In this document: positions 1 through 6,210 of the stretch, piece by piece
Numbering within the stretch: position 1 is the stretch's first letter
Layout of the letters: every line of letters starts with the position of its first letter
DNA from: a virus
Virus record (IMG/VR): IMGVR_UViG_3300025828_000003
Location: 1 to 37,662 of that record
DNA: 37,662 nt
Direction: 5' to 3' (one strand)
Position numbers and translations under genes: made by a program
Notes under the pieces: model-generated
What the model saw: only the letters and a program-made list of their open reading frames with translations
The model's database searches: none
Told to the model about the DNA's origin: nothing

Positions 1-977
1 CGTTTCTGCATGTCCATCAAAGGAGACATTACTGCTTGTTTAGCAATACCTCTTTCGATTCCAACCGATACGGGACGGTAATCTCTAACGGCCTGAAATA
101 TTTTAAGTGCTGTCTCGTCAAGTGACCATCGACCGTATATAATATTGTCAACATACCAACCATGCTCATTGACCTTAACCACGGCGATCGCTGTGTCGTC
201 AAGCTTGGAATTTTTAGTCTTCTTCTTGTTGACTTCTTCAAAGCCTGCCAAGTCAACAGCAATGTAGTAATCTCCTATTTCCGGCTTATCCTCACTAAAC
301 TGTACCCAGTCTTCCTTAAACATCTCTGACCCACGCGCTTCAAACGACGCCATAAACTCTTGGCGAAACGCATAAGAAGACATAGACCTTTTAGCAATAT
401 CAATTTCGTCCGGGTCCAATAATGGATTGTCATAAGAAGTAAAGTGCCAAGCTTTGTACGTCGGATCATCGTCTAACTCCGCATATTTGTACAACTCATA
501 AAAATGGTTGCGACCCATAGGTGTTCCTATGAACATCGCAGAACCCTTCTGATCCGCAAGTGCAGGTCTCAGGATTTGTTCAAATACGTCAGGTTTCATG
601 TCTGCGTATTCGTCTAGCACTAAAAACTTAAGGCTAACACCACGCATTGTTTCTGGTCTGTCAGCACCTTTTAGGCTAATGGTAGCACCGTTGACAAGCT
701 TAATTTGCAAATTATTAATGTGACTACCGCTAATAACAGGATTCCCCAGTTCCAACAGGGTGGACCACATAATGTCTCTGGCTTGTCCCTGAGTAGGTGC
801 GACGTAAAATACATGACCTTTATCCGCCTGTAGTGCGTTAACAATTAACATCCACGCAGCTAATCTGGACTTACCAGTACGTCGTCCCGCTGCAACTATT
901 TTAAATCTAGTACTGTCTGCCCAAACATCTTGTTGCCAAGGCAGTAGTTCTATATTAAGATCCACTAATACGTCCAC
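1..977 (-). CDS. terL: Terminase large subunit, 3'-truncated copy at the window edge
   Basis: This is the N-terminal 325 codons of the terminase ATPase-nuclease whose full copy lies at 35236-36498. It holds the ATPase domain with Walker A GRRTGKS (residues 31-37) and Walker B VLDE (around residue 120), and the first acidic nuclease strand (AVDLAG, around residue 243). It stops only because the window begins here. There is no frameshift or stop, and it should not be counted as a second gene or a pseudogene. Confidence 0.93.
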   Translation of the reverse strand, partial: MDVLVDLNIELLPWQQDVWADSTRFKIVAAGRRTGKSRLAAWMLIVNALQADKGHVFYVAPTQGQARDIMWSTLLELGNPVISGSHINNLQIKLVNGATISLKGADRPETMRGVSLKFLVLDEYADMKPDVFEQILRPALADQKGSAMFIGTPMGRNHFYELYKYAELDDDPTYKAWHFTSYDNPLLDPDEIDIAKRSMSSYAFRQEFMASFEARGSEMFKEDWVQFSEDKPEIGDYYIAVDLAGFEEVNKKKTKNSKLDDTAIAVVKVNEHGWYVDNIIYGRWSLDETALKIFQAVRDYRPVSVGIERGIAKQAVMSPLMDMQK

Positions 978-1315
978 ATAACAGGCGTTGTCCCGCGTGT
1001 ATCTACATGTACAAAATCAGCAGCAATACCAATGCCTGTAAAGCCTAGACGAAGAGCCTCCTCTACAATCTTAAGGCGAAACACGGCGTTTGTTATTTTT
1101 ATATCCGCCGCGATGCCCTGAGCGTGGGTGCCGGGTACGTCTTTCTTAGCCTCTATTGGATGCTCAGTCGGGTGTCGATACCCGCTGGTGATCGTGAAAG
1201 GAAACCCGCACGCCTCTCTCAACTCGTCTAACTTCTCTAAGAAGTCTTTTTCCATGTTATTGGTGCCAGTTACTTGACAGTTAAACTCTGAAGGATCAAA
1301 ATGTTTAAGATTCAT
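965..1315 (-). CDS. Endolysin, M15-family peptidase (left repeat copy)
   Basis: Identical copy of the gene at 36486-36836. It encodes a 116-residue zinc peptidase of the D-Ala-D-Ala carboxypeptidase / L-Ala-D-Glu endopeptidase type (Peptidase M15), expected to cut peptidoglycan peptides at lysis. The SGYR motif is at residues 44-47, the H64-x6-D71 zinc ligands lie in GTHAQGIAAD, and the third ligand is in H103-V-D105. It overlaps terS upstream by 11 bases and terL downstream by 13, so the three are one translationally linked unit. It has no signal peptide or membrane segment and would need the holin to reach the cell wall. Confidence 0.9.
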   Translation of the reverse strand: MNLKHFDPSEFNCQVTGTNNMEKDFLEKLDELREACGFPFTITSGYRHPTEHPIEAKKDVPGTHAQGIAADIKITNAVFRLKIVEEALRLGFTGIGIAADFVHVDTRGTTPVMWTY

Positions 1316-1694
1316 CTACTACTTCACCTTCTATAATTTTAGGTTCACCAACATCTACCGCACCAACACCGCTAATGTTAATCTGAATGGCATTTCTGCC
1401 ACCATCCTTAACAATATCTTTTTCAAACGCTGCAACGGGCAGTATTCTGTCCATAACAAGCTTCCACGCCGCTGCTTGATTCTTATGATCGTGGTCAAGA
1501 GCTGCTTCAAAGATAGTGTCTAGCACTTTTCTTGACTTTGGAGACGCCAACATCCGTGCTTTGTATTCATTAATGACCGCAGCGTCACCCTTCGGGCGAC
1601 CAACAGCGTTGCGATTACCTTTTTTTACTGTTGTAACGTCACTTTTACGCGGTCTTCCACGCTTTCGGCGAGGAGGATTATCAACATCTGACAT
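1305..1694 (-). CDS. terS: Putative terminase small subunit with AT-hooks (left repeat copy)
   Basis: Identical copy of the gene at 36826-37215. The 129-residue protein opens with two AT-hook-like minor-groove binding cores, RRKRGRPRK (residues 9-17) and VGRPKG (32-37). A helical segment follows (about 40-90), then a short beta-rich acidic tail. Being first in the late operon and two genes before terL makes a DNA-recognising small terminase the best call. The sequence alone does not exclude another DNA-binding regulator. The ATG is preceded by AAGAGG and by a small AGACT/AGTCT hairpin in the leader. Confidence 0.7.
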   Translation of the reverse strand: MSDVDNPPRRKRGRPRKSDVTTVKKGNRNAVGRPKGDAAVINEYKARMLASPKSRKVLDTIFEAALDHDHKNQAAAWKLVMDRILPVAAFEKDIVKDGGRNAIQINISGVGAVDVGEPKIIEGEVVDES

Positions 1695-1821
1695 ACATAC
1701 CTCTTATAAGACTCTTTAAAGTCTCGTTACCGTGCTTATATGACATACATTTAATAATTATCATATAAAATTTATCCTATACGGCGCGGTAAAGAATCTT
1801 TAAAGACATAATATACTATTT

Positions 1822-1850
1822 ATTGTACCATACTTTTGATGATTTGTCAA
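1822..1850 (-). promoter_or_regulatory. Leftward sigma70-type late promoter P1
   Basis: On the minus strand there is TTGACA (1850-1845), a 17-base spacer, then TACAAT (1827-1822) with a TG-extended -10 (ATGG just upstream). Only one base deviates from consensus. Transcription would begin near 1815 and give a leader of about 120 bases before the small terminase gene. The context TGCTTGACA and GTATGG recurs almost unchanged in the promoter at 32009-32037, so this is probably a phage-specific form of a strong host promoter. Confidence 0.8.
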
Positions 1851-2047
1851 GCATTATTTTTAATAAGACTCTATTGTCCTTTAAACTGTACCAGCACGGT
1901 CCAGATTCTGCACCGCTTAGACCCTTTTGTTATATAGGTTTCTTGTTAGATAACTAGGGGTTATTTTAAGGTTCAATTTTGATCTTTTTTGTGTCTAGGT
2001 AGGACATGCCGTAGTCGCCGCAGTCACAGCCCCTCCCCCGGCCCAAG

Positions 2048-2090
2048 TTATCCACAGCTTTTCCACAGGTTATCAACAGAGTTATCCACA
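2048..2090 (+). other. DnaA-box array, candidate replication origin
   Basis: Four nonamers lie in the same orientation: TTATCCACA (2048-2056), TTTTCCACA (2059-2067), TTATCAACA (2070-2078) and TTATCCACA (2082-2090). The first and last match the DnaA-box consensus TTATNCACA exactly, and the middle two differ by one base each from TTATCCACA. Start-to-start spacing is 11, 11 and 12 bases, about one DNA turn, so all would face one side of the helix. AT-rich DNA that could unwind lies just to the left (about 1925-2000). Origin function is inference. Confidence 0.7.
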
Positions 2091-2227
2091 GGTCAGTGTC
2101 AAAATAGAACTGACAAGGGTAGGTGTGAGAGTCTGGGTTGGCACCACAGATACTCAACCGTCCTATGCATAACACACCTCTATTCATTCCGTGAATGGTT
2201 TTCTGTTTCAATATTTCCAAAAAGATA

Positions 2228-2256
2228 TTGTGTTTTAAAATGTCAATACTTAATAT
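2228..2256 (+). promoter_or_regulatory. Weak candidate rightward early promoter
   Basis: TTGTGT (2228-2233), 17 bases, then TAATAT (2251-2256) is the best spaced pair just upstream of the first early gene, but it matches consensus at only 3 and 4 of 6 positions. An alternative is the TG-extended TATATA at 1931-1936. Some rightward promoter must lie between 1851 and 2291 to serve the early arm; which element it is cannot be settled by eye. Confidence 0.25.
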
Positions 2257-2291
2257 GCACTCATCAACTAAATGATAAAGGAAATTTAATT

Positions 2292-2513
2292 ATGTTCAAC
2301 TTATATGAGATTTATACATGTCATCCGGAGACTGGTGAGCGTGGTTGGGATATTGAGTTTATTATCGCGTTAAACCGCGACGACGCCGAAACGTATCCTT
2401 TCTTTGATTGTGTAGTTTTAAAGGAAGGTTCGTTTGGTGACTGTAAGCTATCAGTAGCTAATTCAGGCTACCCAATGACAGAAGCAGTTCAGCAACTACT
2501 AGGGGCCGCGTAG
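2292..2513 (+). CDS. Early hypothetical protein, 73 aa
   Basis: First gene of the early arm. The start chosen is the ATG with AAAGGA about ten bases upstream. The same frame is open further upstream, but that part runs through the DnaA-box array and looks non-coding. The product is small and acidic, with an N-terminal beta-like stretch (MFNLYEIYTCHPETGERGW) and a segment rich in Asp and Phe. It has no membrane segment or recognised domain. Its place directly behind the control region marks it as an immediate-early gene, often used in phages for host takeover; that role is only inference. Confidence 0.7.
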   Translation: MFNLYEIYTCHPETGERGWDIEFIIALNRDDAETYPFFDCVVLKEGSFGDCKLSVANSGYPMTEAVQQLLGAA

Positions 2514-2544
2514 GCGGTCCACAACTCAACGGAGAAACATCACC

Positions 2545-2703
2545 ATGACATACGACGAAGCAATGGAAGGTTACGATGTATCAGCAAAGCAAGCCAAGGC
2601 GGAGGTGTTAGCGCACGGCATAGACTGGGAAGAATTTGTTGAAGAAGTAGGAAGCAAATCAGTTTACAAATCAAACGAAGTACTTGAATGGTTAGGTTAC
2701 TAG
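2545..2703 (+). CDS. Early hypothetical protein, 52 aa
   Basis: Short frame from ATG to TAG with GGAG ten bases upstream. The product is acidic and helical: MTYDEAMEGYDVSAKQ at the start and a Trp-Glu-Glu core, ending in EVLEWLGY. I do not recognise a family. It sits between two better supported small genes in the same direction, and its composition is protein-like with no run of rare residues, which supports it being real. The ribosome site of the next gene lies across its stop codon. Confidence 0.6.
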   Translation: MTYDEAMEGYDVSAKQAKAEVLAHGIDWEEFVEEVGSKSVYKSNEVLEWLGY

Positions 2704-2714
2704 GAGAAATGACA

Positions 2715-3059
2715 ATGAACAACTTACAAGAATTTGATAACTACGTTGACTCGCTATGTGATGACGTATGGTTCAACTATGAGCATGACCTAAATGATCA
2801 AGATGACTGGCACGATATTGCACACGAATTAGCAGACAGCAGCCAATATGTGATTTACTACGGCATGGCATGGGATCTGGTGACGATGATGCGCCACGCT
2901 GATTCAGCACTGTTTAATGATGCAGAGGATGCCGCGTTCAATCACGGTATAGAATTTGAAAGCGCTAATCAGATGATGACATTGATCGCGTATGAGTTGA
3001 TTTATCAAGCGATTATGCTCACATTGAACGACAAATTTAACAAGCAAGAGGTGGCGTAA
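2715..3059 (+). CDS. Early acidic hypothetical protein, 114 aa
   Basis: The ATG at 2715 is chosen because AGGAG lies eight bases upstream; the in-frame ATGs at 2688 and 2709 lack a usable site. The protein is strongly acidic and predicted helical, with a Tyr-rich centre (YVIYYGMAWDLV) and a hydrophobic C-terminal helix (MMTLIAYELIYQAIML) that is amphipathic rather than clearly membrane-spanning. I do not recognise a named domain. Its stop codon overlaps the next start as TAATG, which suggests coupled translation. Acidic early proteins can be DNA mimics or inhibitors, but nothing here proves that. Confidence 0.75.
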   Translation: MNNLQEFDNYVDSLCDDVWFNYEHDLNDQDDWHDIAHELADSSQYVIYYGMAWDLVTMMRHADSALFNDAEDAAFNHGIEFESANQMMTLIAYELIYQAIMLTLNDKFNKQEVA

Positions 3060-3229
3060 TGACAGCTAAACAATACTATTTATCTCTATTGGTGGGATTA
3101 CCTACGCACGTGATACAAGAGAGCATGGCAAACCCTACCGATTACATGACGCGAACACATATCCTATTGCACGGCGTTGTATTACGTAGACGCGGTGCAG
3201 AGATACCTAAACTGGAGGTGACAGCATGA
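3059..3229 (+). CDS. Early hypothetical protein, 56 aa
   Basis: It starts in a TAATG overlap with the previous stop and ends in an ATGA overlap with the next start, so it is locked into the operon. The 56-residue product, MTAKQYYLSLLVGLP onward, has a hydrophobic N-terminal segment, a Met/Thr-rich centre and a basic patch (VVLRRRGAE). No family is recognised. The GGAGG used by the next gene lies in its last codons. Confidence 0.6.
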   Translation: MTAKQYYLSLLVGLPTHVIQESMANPTDYMTRTHILLHGVVLRRRGAEIPKLEVTA

Positions 3230-3402
3230 ATCCAACACTACTTGACATTGCGATTCTGTTTAGCTTTGTTCCGGTTTGGGCCGGCCTTTGCTGGGCTTAT
3301 GAGAAGTATTCAGACCCACGAGCGAGACGCAGACGACAGCGTAAGGCACGACGTAAAGCACTGCGACGGGACTTACAGCGACAAGGGAGGTTGTTAAGAT
3401 GA
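3226..3402 (+). CDS. Single-pass membrane protein with Arg-rich tail, 58 aa
   Basis: It begins at the ATGA overlap with the preceding gene, with GGAGG upstream. Residues about 5-25 (LLDIAILFSFVPVWAGLCWAY) form one membrane helix. The remaining half is extremely basic, with about 15 Arg and 3 Lys (RARRRRQRKARRKALRR). By the positive-inside rule the basic tail should stay in the cytoplasm, where it could bind nucleic acid or the inner leaflet. I know no named family for it. The hydrophobic-plus-polybasic design is unlike its neighbours and suggests a membrane-directed host-takeover protein, which is speculative. Confidence 0.65.
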   Translation: MNPTLLDIAILFSFVPVWAGLCWAYEKYSDPRARRRRQRKARRKALRRDLQRQGRLLR

Positions 3403-3569
3403 AAAAGTTTCAGATAACGACTATTGAAACAAATGAAAAAGTTTATTACGTAAATGCAAAAACGGAGGACGAAGCGTTGAAACTACTTAAAACAGAAATT
3501 TATGATCACGATATTTATTTTTTGAATGAGGAACTAAAAAGCATTGTATTAGACGAGGGTGACAAATGA
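3399..3569 (+). CDS. Early hypothetical protein, 56 aa
   Basis: Starts and stops in ATGA overlaps with its neighbours, with GGGAGG upstream. The 56-residue product opens MKKFQITTIETNEKVYYVNA, a beta-hairpin-like stretch, followed by a helix (EDEALKLLKTEI) and an acidic end. This beta-beta-helix layout is common in small phage proteins with no assigned role. No family is recognised. Confidence 0.6.
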   Translation: MKKFQITTIETNEKVYYVNAKTEDEALKLLKTEIYDHDIYFLNEELKSIVLDEGDK

Positions 3570-3790
3570 GAATCACAACGGCGAAGAAGTACTACGGATG
3601 CACAACAAACTTTGGCAGCGATGGGATCATCATCGAGTTTGGTAAGTACACTGTCGATATATACTTGACAAAACGATTTAAAGTATCAACCATGTATGCA
3701 CCACCAGATGATTACATTACGTTCTCGTATATTGTTTGGCTTGGGTGGTTACGCATAGAAATATCTGGACGGATGGAGATGGAAGCATGA
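3566..3790 (+). CDS. Early hypothetical protein, 74 aa
   Basis: Coupled by ATGA to the genes on both sides. The product is rich in beta-forming and aromatic residues (YYGCTTNFGSDGIIIEFGKYTVDIYLTKR in part) and ends with a hydrophobic stretch FSYIVWLGWLRIEI, which is short for a membrane helix and may be a buried strand. No catalytic motif or known domain is visible. Confidence 0.65.
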   Translation: MRITTAKKYYGCTTNFGSDGIIIEFGKYTVDIYLTKRFKVSTMYAPPDDYITFSYIVWLGWLRIEISGRMEMEA

Positions 3791-3975
3791 CATATCAAAA
3801 GTTAATTGAAACATTGTTACGCATGGATGATCGTTACTTGAAACAAGAGGTTTGTTACAGTAGAGGTGAGGATGACTTGCAGCTTATTAACGCAGTGAAG
3901 ATCACACACTTTACGTACCGTGTAGATGATGCAAGTATGCCTGAAGAAGGTCATTTTGTTTTAACGTTTGACTAG
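3787..3975 (+). CDS. Early hypothetical protein, 62 aa
   Basis: The ATG at 3787, in an ATGA overlap with the preceding stop and with GGAGATGGA upstream, is preferred to the longer in-frame start at 3736, which would overlap the previous gene by 55 bases. The product (MTYQKLIETLLRMDDRYLKQ onward) is helical at the N-terminus, then has beta-like segments including ITHFTYRV and HFVLTFD. Small phage proteins with this layout are common next to one another in early clusters. No function can be assigned. Confidence 0.65.
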   Translation: MTYQKLIETLLRMDDRYLKQEVCYSRGEDDLQLINAVKITHFTYRVDDASMPEEGHFVLTFD

Positions 3976-3984
3976 GAGAGAGAC

Positions 3985-4158
3985 ATGATTGGAATGAATG
4001 TTATGTATACCGTAGAGTTATACGATGATGTATGGTCGCAGGTGTGGTCGATAGACTGTATTGATCAAGCGAAGGACTACGTATATTCTAAACGTGGCAA
4101 CGGTAAACGATACCGAATTGTCAAGCACACAACGGAGGTGATTTATGAGGGAGTGTAA
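3985..4158 (+). CDS. Early hypothetical protein, 57 aa
   Basis: AGGAGAGAGAC precedes the ATG. The product begins MIGMNVMYTVELYDDVWSQ and has a helix near residues 25-35 (IDQAKDYVYSKR) and a basic Gly/Lys/Arg turn, a compact beta-alpha-beta outline. It resembles its small neighbours in layout but I see no sequence family. The next gene's GGAGG lies within its 3' end. Confidence 0.6.
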   Translation: MIGMNVMYTVELYDDVWSQVWSIDCIDQAKDYVYSKRGNGKRYRIVKHTTEVIYEGV

Positions 4159-4345
4159 CATGTACGACCTAGACTTAACCATTGATGTTCAGGTTCAGTA
4201 TCACTTCGACAGACGCGACAAGTTTATTGAATTAACATCTGTCAAGTGGTACGGATCAGAAATAGTGGAGCATATTAGCGACAAAACTTATGACAAGATT
4301 GTTGAACATATTAAAGAAGAGGACTTGTACAGGCACGAAGAGTGA
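4145..4345 (+). CDS. Early hypothetical protein, 66 aa
   Basis: The start at 4145 has GGAGG six bases upstream and gives a 14-base overlap with the preceding gene. An ATG at 4160, also with GGAG six bases upstream, would remove five residues and the overlap, so the start is uncertain. The product contains alternating beta-like stretches (DLDLTIDVQVQYHF, FIELTSVKWY) and a charged C-terminal helix. No domain is recognised. Confidence 0.65.
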   Translation: MRECNMYDLDLTIDVQVQYHFDRRDKFIELTSVKWYGSEIVEHISDKTYDKIVEHIKEEDLYRHEE

Positions 4346-4412
4346 TGTTAGACTCTATGCAGAAAGCATATAAGACTATCTTAAATTTATTATCTTATAA
4401 GGTATTTATCCT

Positions 4413-4595
4413 ATGAGTATCTCTAAAGAGCAGAAGATACTGGAACTTGTTGAACGGCAGTTGGACTTGTTAACCGTAACGGAAGCGTTGAACATTGCAG
4501 GTGGGTTTTTCACTGAGTTGTTAGAGTCAATGGACGACGGTGAGATTGATGAATTGTACAGCGACATGGGAGCAGGCAGACATGGCCTTCACTGA
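4413..4595 (+). CDS. Hypothetical protein upstream of primase-helicase, 60 aa
   Basis: A 67-base AT-rich gap (4346-4412) precedes it, the largest break in the early cluster, and there is no clear Shine-Dalgarno site. It may mark a separate transcription or regulation point. The product is helical and acidic (ILELVERQLDLLTVTEALNIAG), with a Glu/Asp-rich C-terminus. It overlaps the primase-helicase start by 14 bases, which suggests coupled expression. No family is recognised. Confidence 0.65.
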   Translation: MSISKEQKILELVERQLDLLTVTEALNIAGGFFTELLESMDDGEIDELYSDMGAGRHGLH

Positions 4596-6210
4596 AACAC
4601 ACCAGCCTTGTGCAGACTGCGGCAGCAGTGATGCGTTAGCGTACAATGAGGACGGCTCTAGTTATTGTTTTAACTGTAGCAAGTACACCAAAGCCGATAA
4701 GTTTAACGTACGGGAAAACGTACGAGAGCTAGGATCTATCAGCGATGCACCAAAGCCATCGTTTAGCCAGACAGAACACCGTTTAATCACGGCGGAGTAC
4801 AGATCCATTACTGACCGTCTCATTACAGGAACAACGGCGAAGAAGTACGCAGCACTTAAGCAGGGTGATGTTACAACATTCGGTTACTACAACCCTGAAG
4901 ATCCAACAAAGCCGATAGCTGCCAAGGTACGCAACCCTGACAAGCGGTTCAGCATCATTGGAGATTGGAAGCAGGCTGGCTTGTATGGACAGCACTTGTT
5001 TCCTGAAGGTGGTAAGTATGTGACTATCGTTGAAGGTGAGTACGATGCGTTAGCGGCTCATCAAATGACAGGCAGTAAATATCCCGTTGTCAGTGTCCGT
5101 AACGGTGCAACGTCGGCGGCAAAAGACTGTCGCCTCTTTTATGATTGGCTGAACAGCTTCGAGAACATTGTGCTTTGCTTCGATGCTGACGAGCCGGGAC
5201 AGAAGGCAGCGAAGGAGTGTGCTGATCTGTTCGGTAACAAGGCAAGGATTGTTAAGCACGTCAACGGCTACAAGGATGCGTGTGATTACCTTGTTAACAA
5301 TCAGTCAGAGCTATACACCAAAGCGTTCTGGTCAGCACAGCCGTACACACCTGAAGGTATCGTTGGTGCCGGTGAGCTACGCGATCTGATCAAAAAGCCA
5401 CTCACCAAGGCGAAGGTACAGTATCCGTTCGATGGACTGAACAAACACTTGTACGGCATACGCACGTCTGAGTTGGTAACTATCTGTGCTGGCTCTGGAC
5501 TGGGTAAGAGTACACTGCTGCGTGAGATAGTCAGTTCCATTATGGCACAGTCTGAGGACAACCTTGGGTTGATGTTTCTTGAGGAGACACCTGAGCGTAC
5601 CATGCGTGGCCTTGTAGGTCTTGAACTGAACAAGCCTATCCACCTTCCAGACTGTGAGTACAACGACACTGACATTGATCTAGTCTACGATACGATGGAC
5701 TATGAGAACCGTGTCTATCTCTGGGAACACTTCGGCAGTAACGAGATAGAAAACGTACTGGGCAGGATGAGATACTTTGTCAAGGTACTAGGCGTACGTT
5801 ATATCGTACTCGATCACGTCTCTATCTTGGTGTCTGACCAGAGCAACGGTGATGAGCGACGTGCTTTGGATATGATCATGACTAAGCTGCGGACGTTCGT
5901 TCAGGAGATGGGTATTTGTATGTTCCTTGTGAGCCACCTGAGACGCCCTGAAGGGAAGCAGTTGGAGGATGGTGCTGTCACTAGCCTTGGTATGTTACGT
6001 GGCTCTGCGTCGATTGCACAGCTGTCTGATGCGGTCATTGGTGCTGAGCGTAACAGTCAGAGTGATGATCCTGTTGTCAGAAACACGACCGTGCTGCGTG
6101 TGTTGAAGAACAGATACACGGGTAAGACAGGGAAGGCGTGTGAGGTATTCTACAACGAGGCTACTGGACGACTGACACAGCGTGAGGAGAAGGATAGTGC
6201 TATCTTATAA
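4582..6210 (+). CDS. DNA primase-helicase, T7 gp4-like
   Basis: Bifunctional replisome enzyme that unwinds the fork and lays primers. From the ATG at 4582 the protein is 542 residues, close to the 566 of T7 gp4. It has a zinc ribbon (C10, C13, C29, C32), then a TOPRIM primase core with VEGEYD (150-155) and CFDADEPG, then a RecA-type hexameric helicase with Walker A GSGLGKST (304-311), Walker B YIVLDH and the LVSHLRRP motif. A frame start at 4540 exists, but 4582 begins just before the zinc ribbon and overlaps the upstream gene less. It should act with the polymerase at 6966-8618. Confidence 0.95.
   Translation: MAFTETHQPCADCGSSDALAYNEDGSSYCFNCSKYTKADKFNVRENVRELGSISDAPKPSFSQTEHRLITAEYRSITDRLITGTTAKKYAALKQGDVTTFGYYNPEDPTKPIAAKVRNPDKRFSIIGDWKQAGLYGQHLFPEGGKYVTIVEGEYDALAAHQMTGSKYPVVSVRNGATSAAKDCRLFYDWLNSFENIVLCFDADEPGQKAAKECADLFGNKARIVKHVNGYKDACDYLVNNQSELYTKAFWSAQPYTPEGIVGAGELRDLIKKPLTKAKVQYPFDGLNKHLYGIRTSELVTICAGSGLGKSTLLREIVSSIMAQSEDNLGLMFLEETPERTMRGLVGLELNKPIHLPDCEYNDTDIDLVYDTMDYENRVYLWEHFGSNEIENVLGRMRYFVKVLGVRYIVLDHVSILVSDQSNGDERRALDMIMTKLRTFVQEMGICMFLVSHLRRPEGKQLEDGAVTSLGMLRGSASIAQLSDAVIGAERNSQSDDPVVRNTTVLRVLKNRYTGKTGKACEVFYNEATGRLTQREEKDSAIL

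Larger units (their letters stand above)
1..2141. repeat. Direct repeat, left copy (identical to 35522-37662)
   Basis: The first 2141 bases match the last 2141 bases of the window at a constant offset of 35521, with no difference in the stretches compared by eye. The repeat holds the 3'-truncated large terminase gene, the endolysin and small terminase genes, a promoter and most of the control region. Its ends fall inside terL and at an arbitrary intergenic point. This fits overlap from a circular or circularly permuted genome better than a packaged T7-style terminal repeat, which normally does not cut an essential gene. The unique length is therefore about 35,521 bp. Confidence 0.97.
1695..2291. 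other. Divergent control region between late and early arms
   Basis: No convincing gene lies in these 597 bases. From left to right I see: the leader of the late transcript with the short palindromes CTTATAAG (1703-1710), CTTTAAAG (1714-1721) and TCTTTAAAGA (1797-1806); a leftward sigma70 promoter (1822-1850); an AT-rich stretch with a TG-extended TATATA (1931-1936) that could be a weak rightward -10; a short GC-rich run near 2030-2044; the four DnaA-like boxes (2048-2090); and a small inverted repeat, CATTC-CGT-GAATG (2185-2197). The right repeat copy covers only bases 37216-37662. Confidence 0.8.

Noticed and set aside
965-1694. Second set of endolysin and small terminase genes as a gene duplication
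   Set aside because: The identity covers the full 2141-base overlap including non-coding DNA, so it is redundancy of the circular map and not a biological duplication.
1966-2220. Minus-strand frame of 84 codons in the control region
   Set aside because: It crosses the box array, lacks a ribosome site and has shadow-like composition.
1989-2291. Open frame upstream of the first early gene, running through the DnaA boxes
   Set aside because: The encoded stretch is Ser/Arg/Cys-rich and unlike a protein, the real start with a ribosome site is at 2292, and this DNA is explained by the box array.
5301-5675. 124-codon minus-strand frame antisense to the primase-helicase
   Set aside because: Lies wholly within the helicase domain coding for conserved motifs on the other strand; composition is shadow-like.
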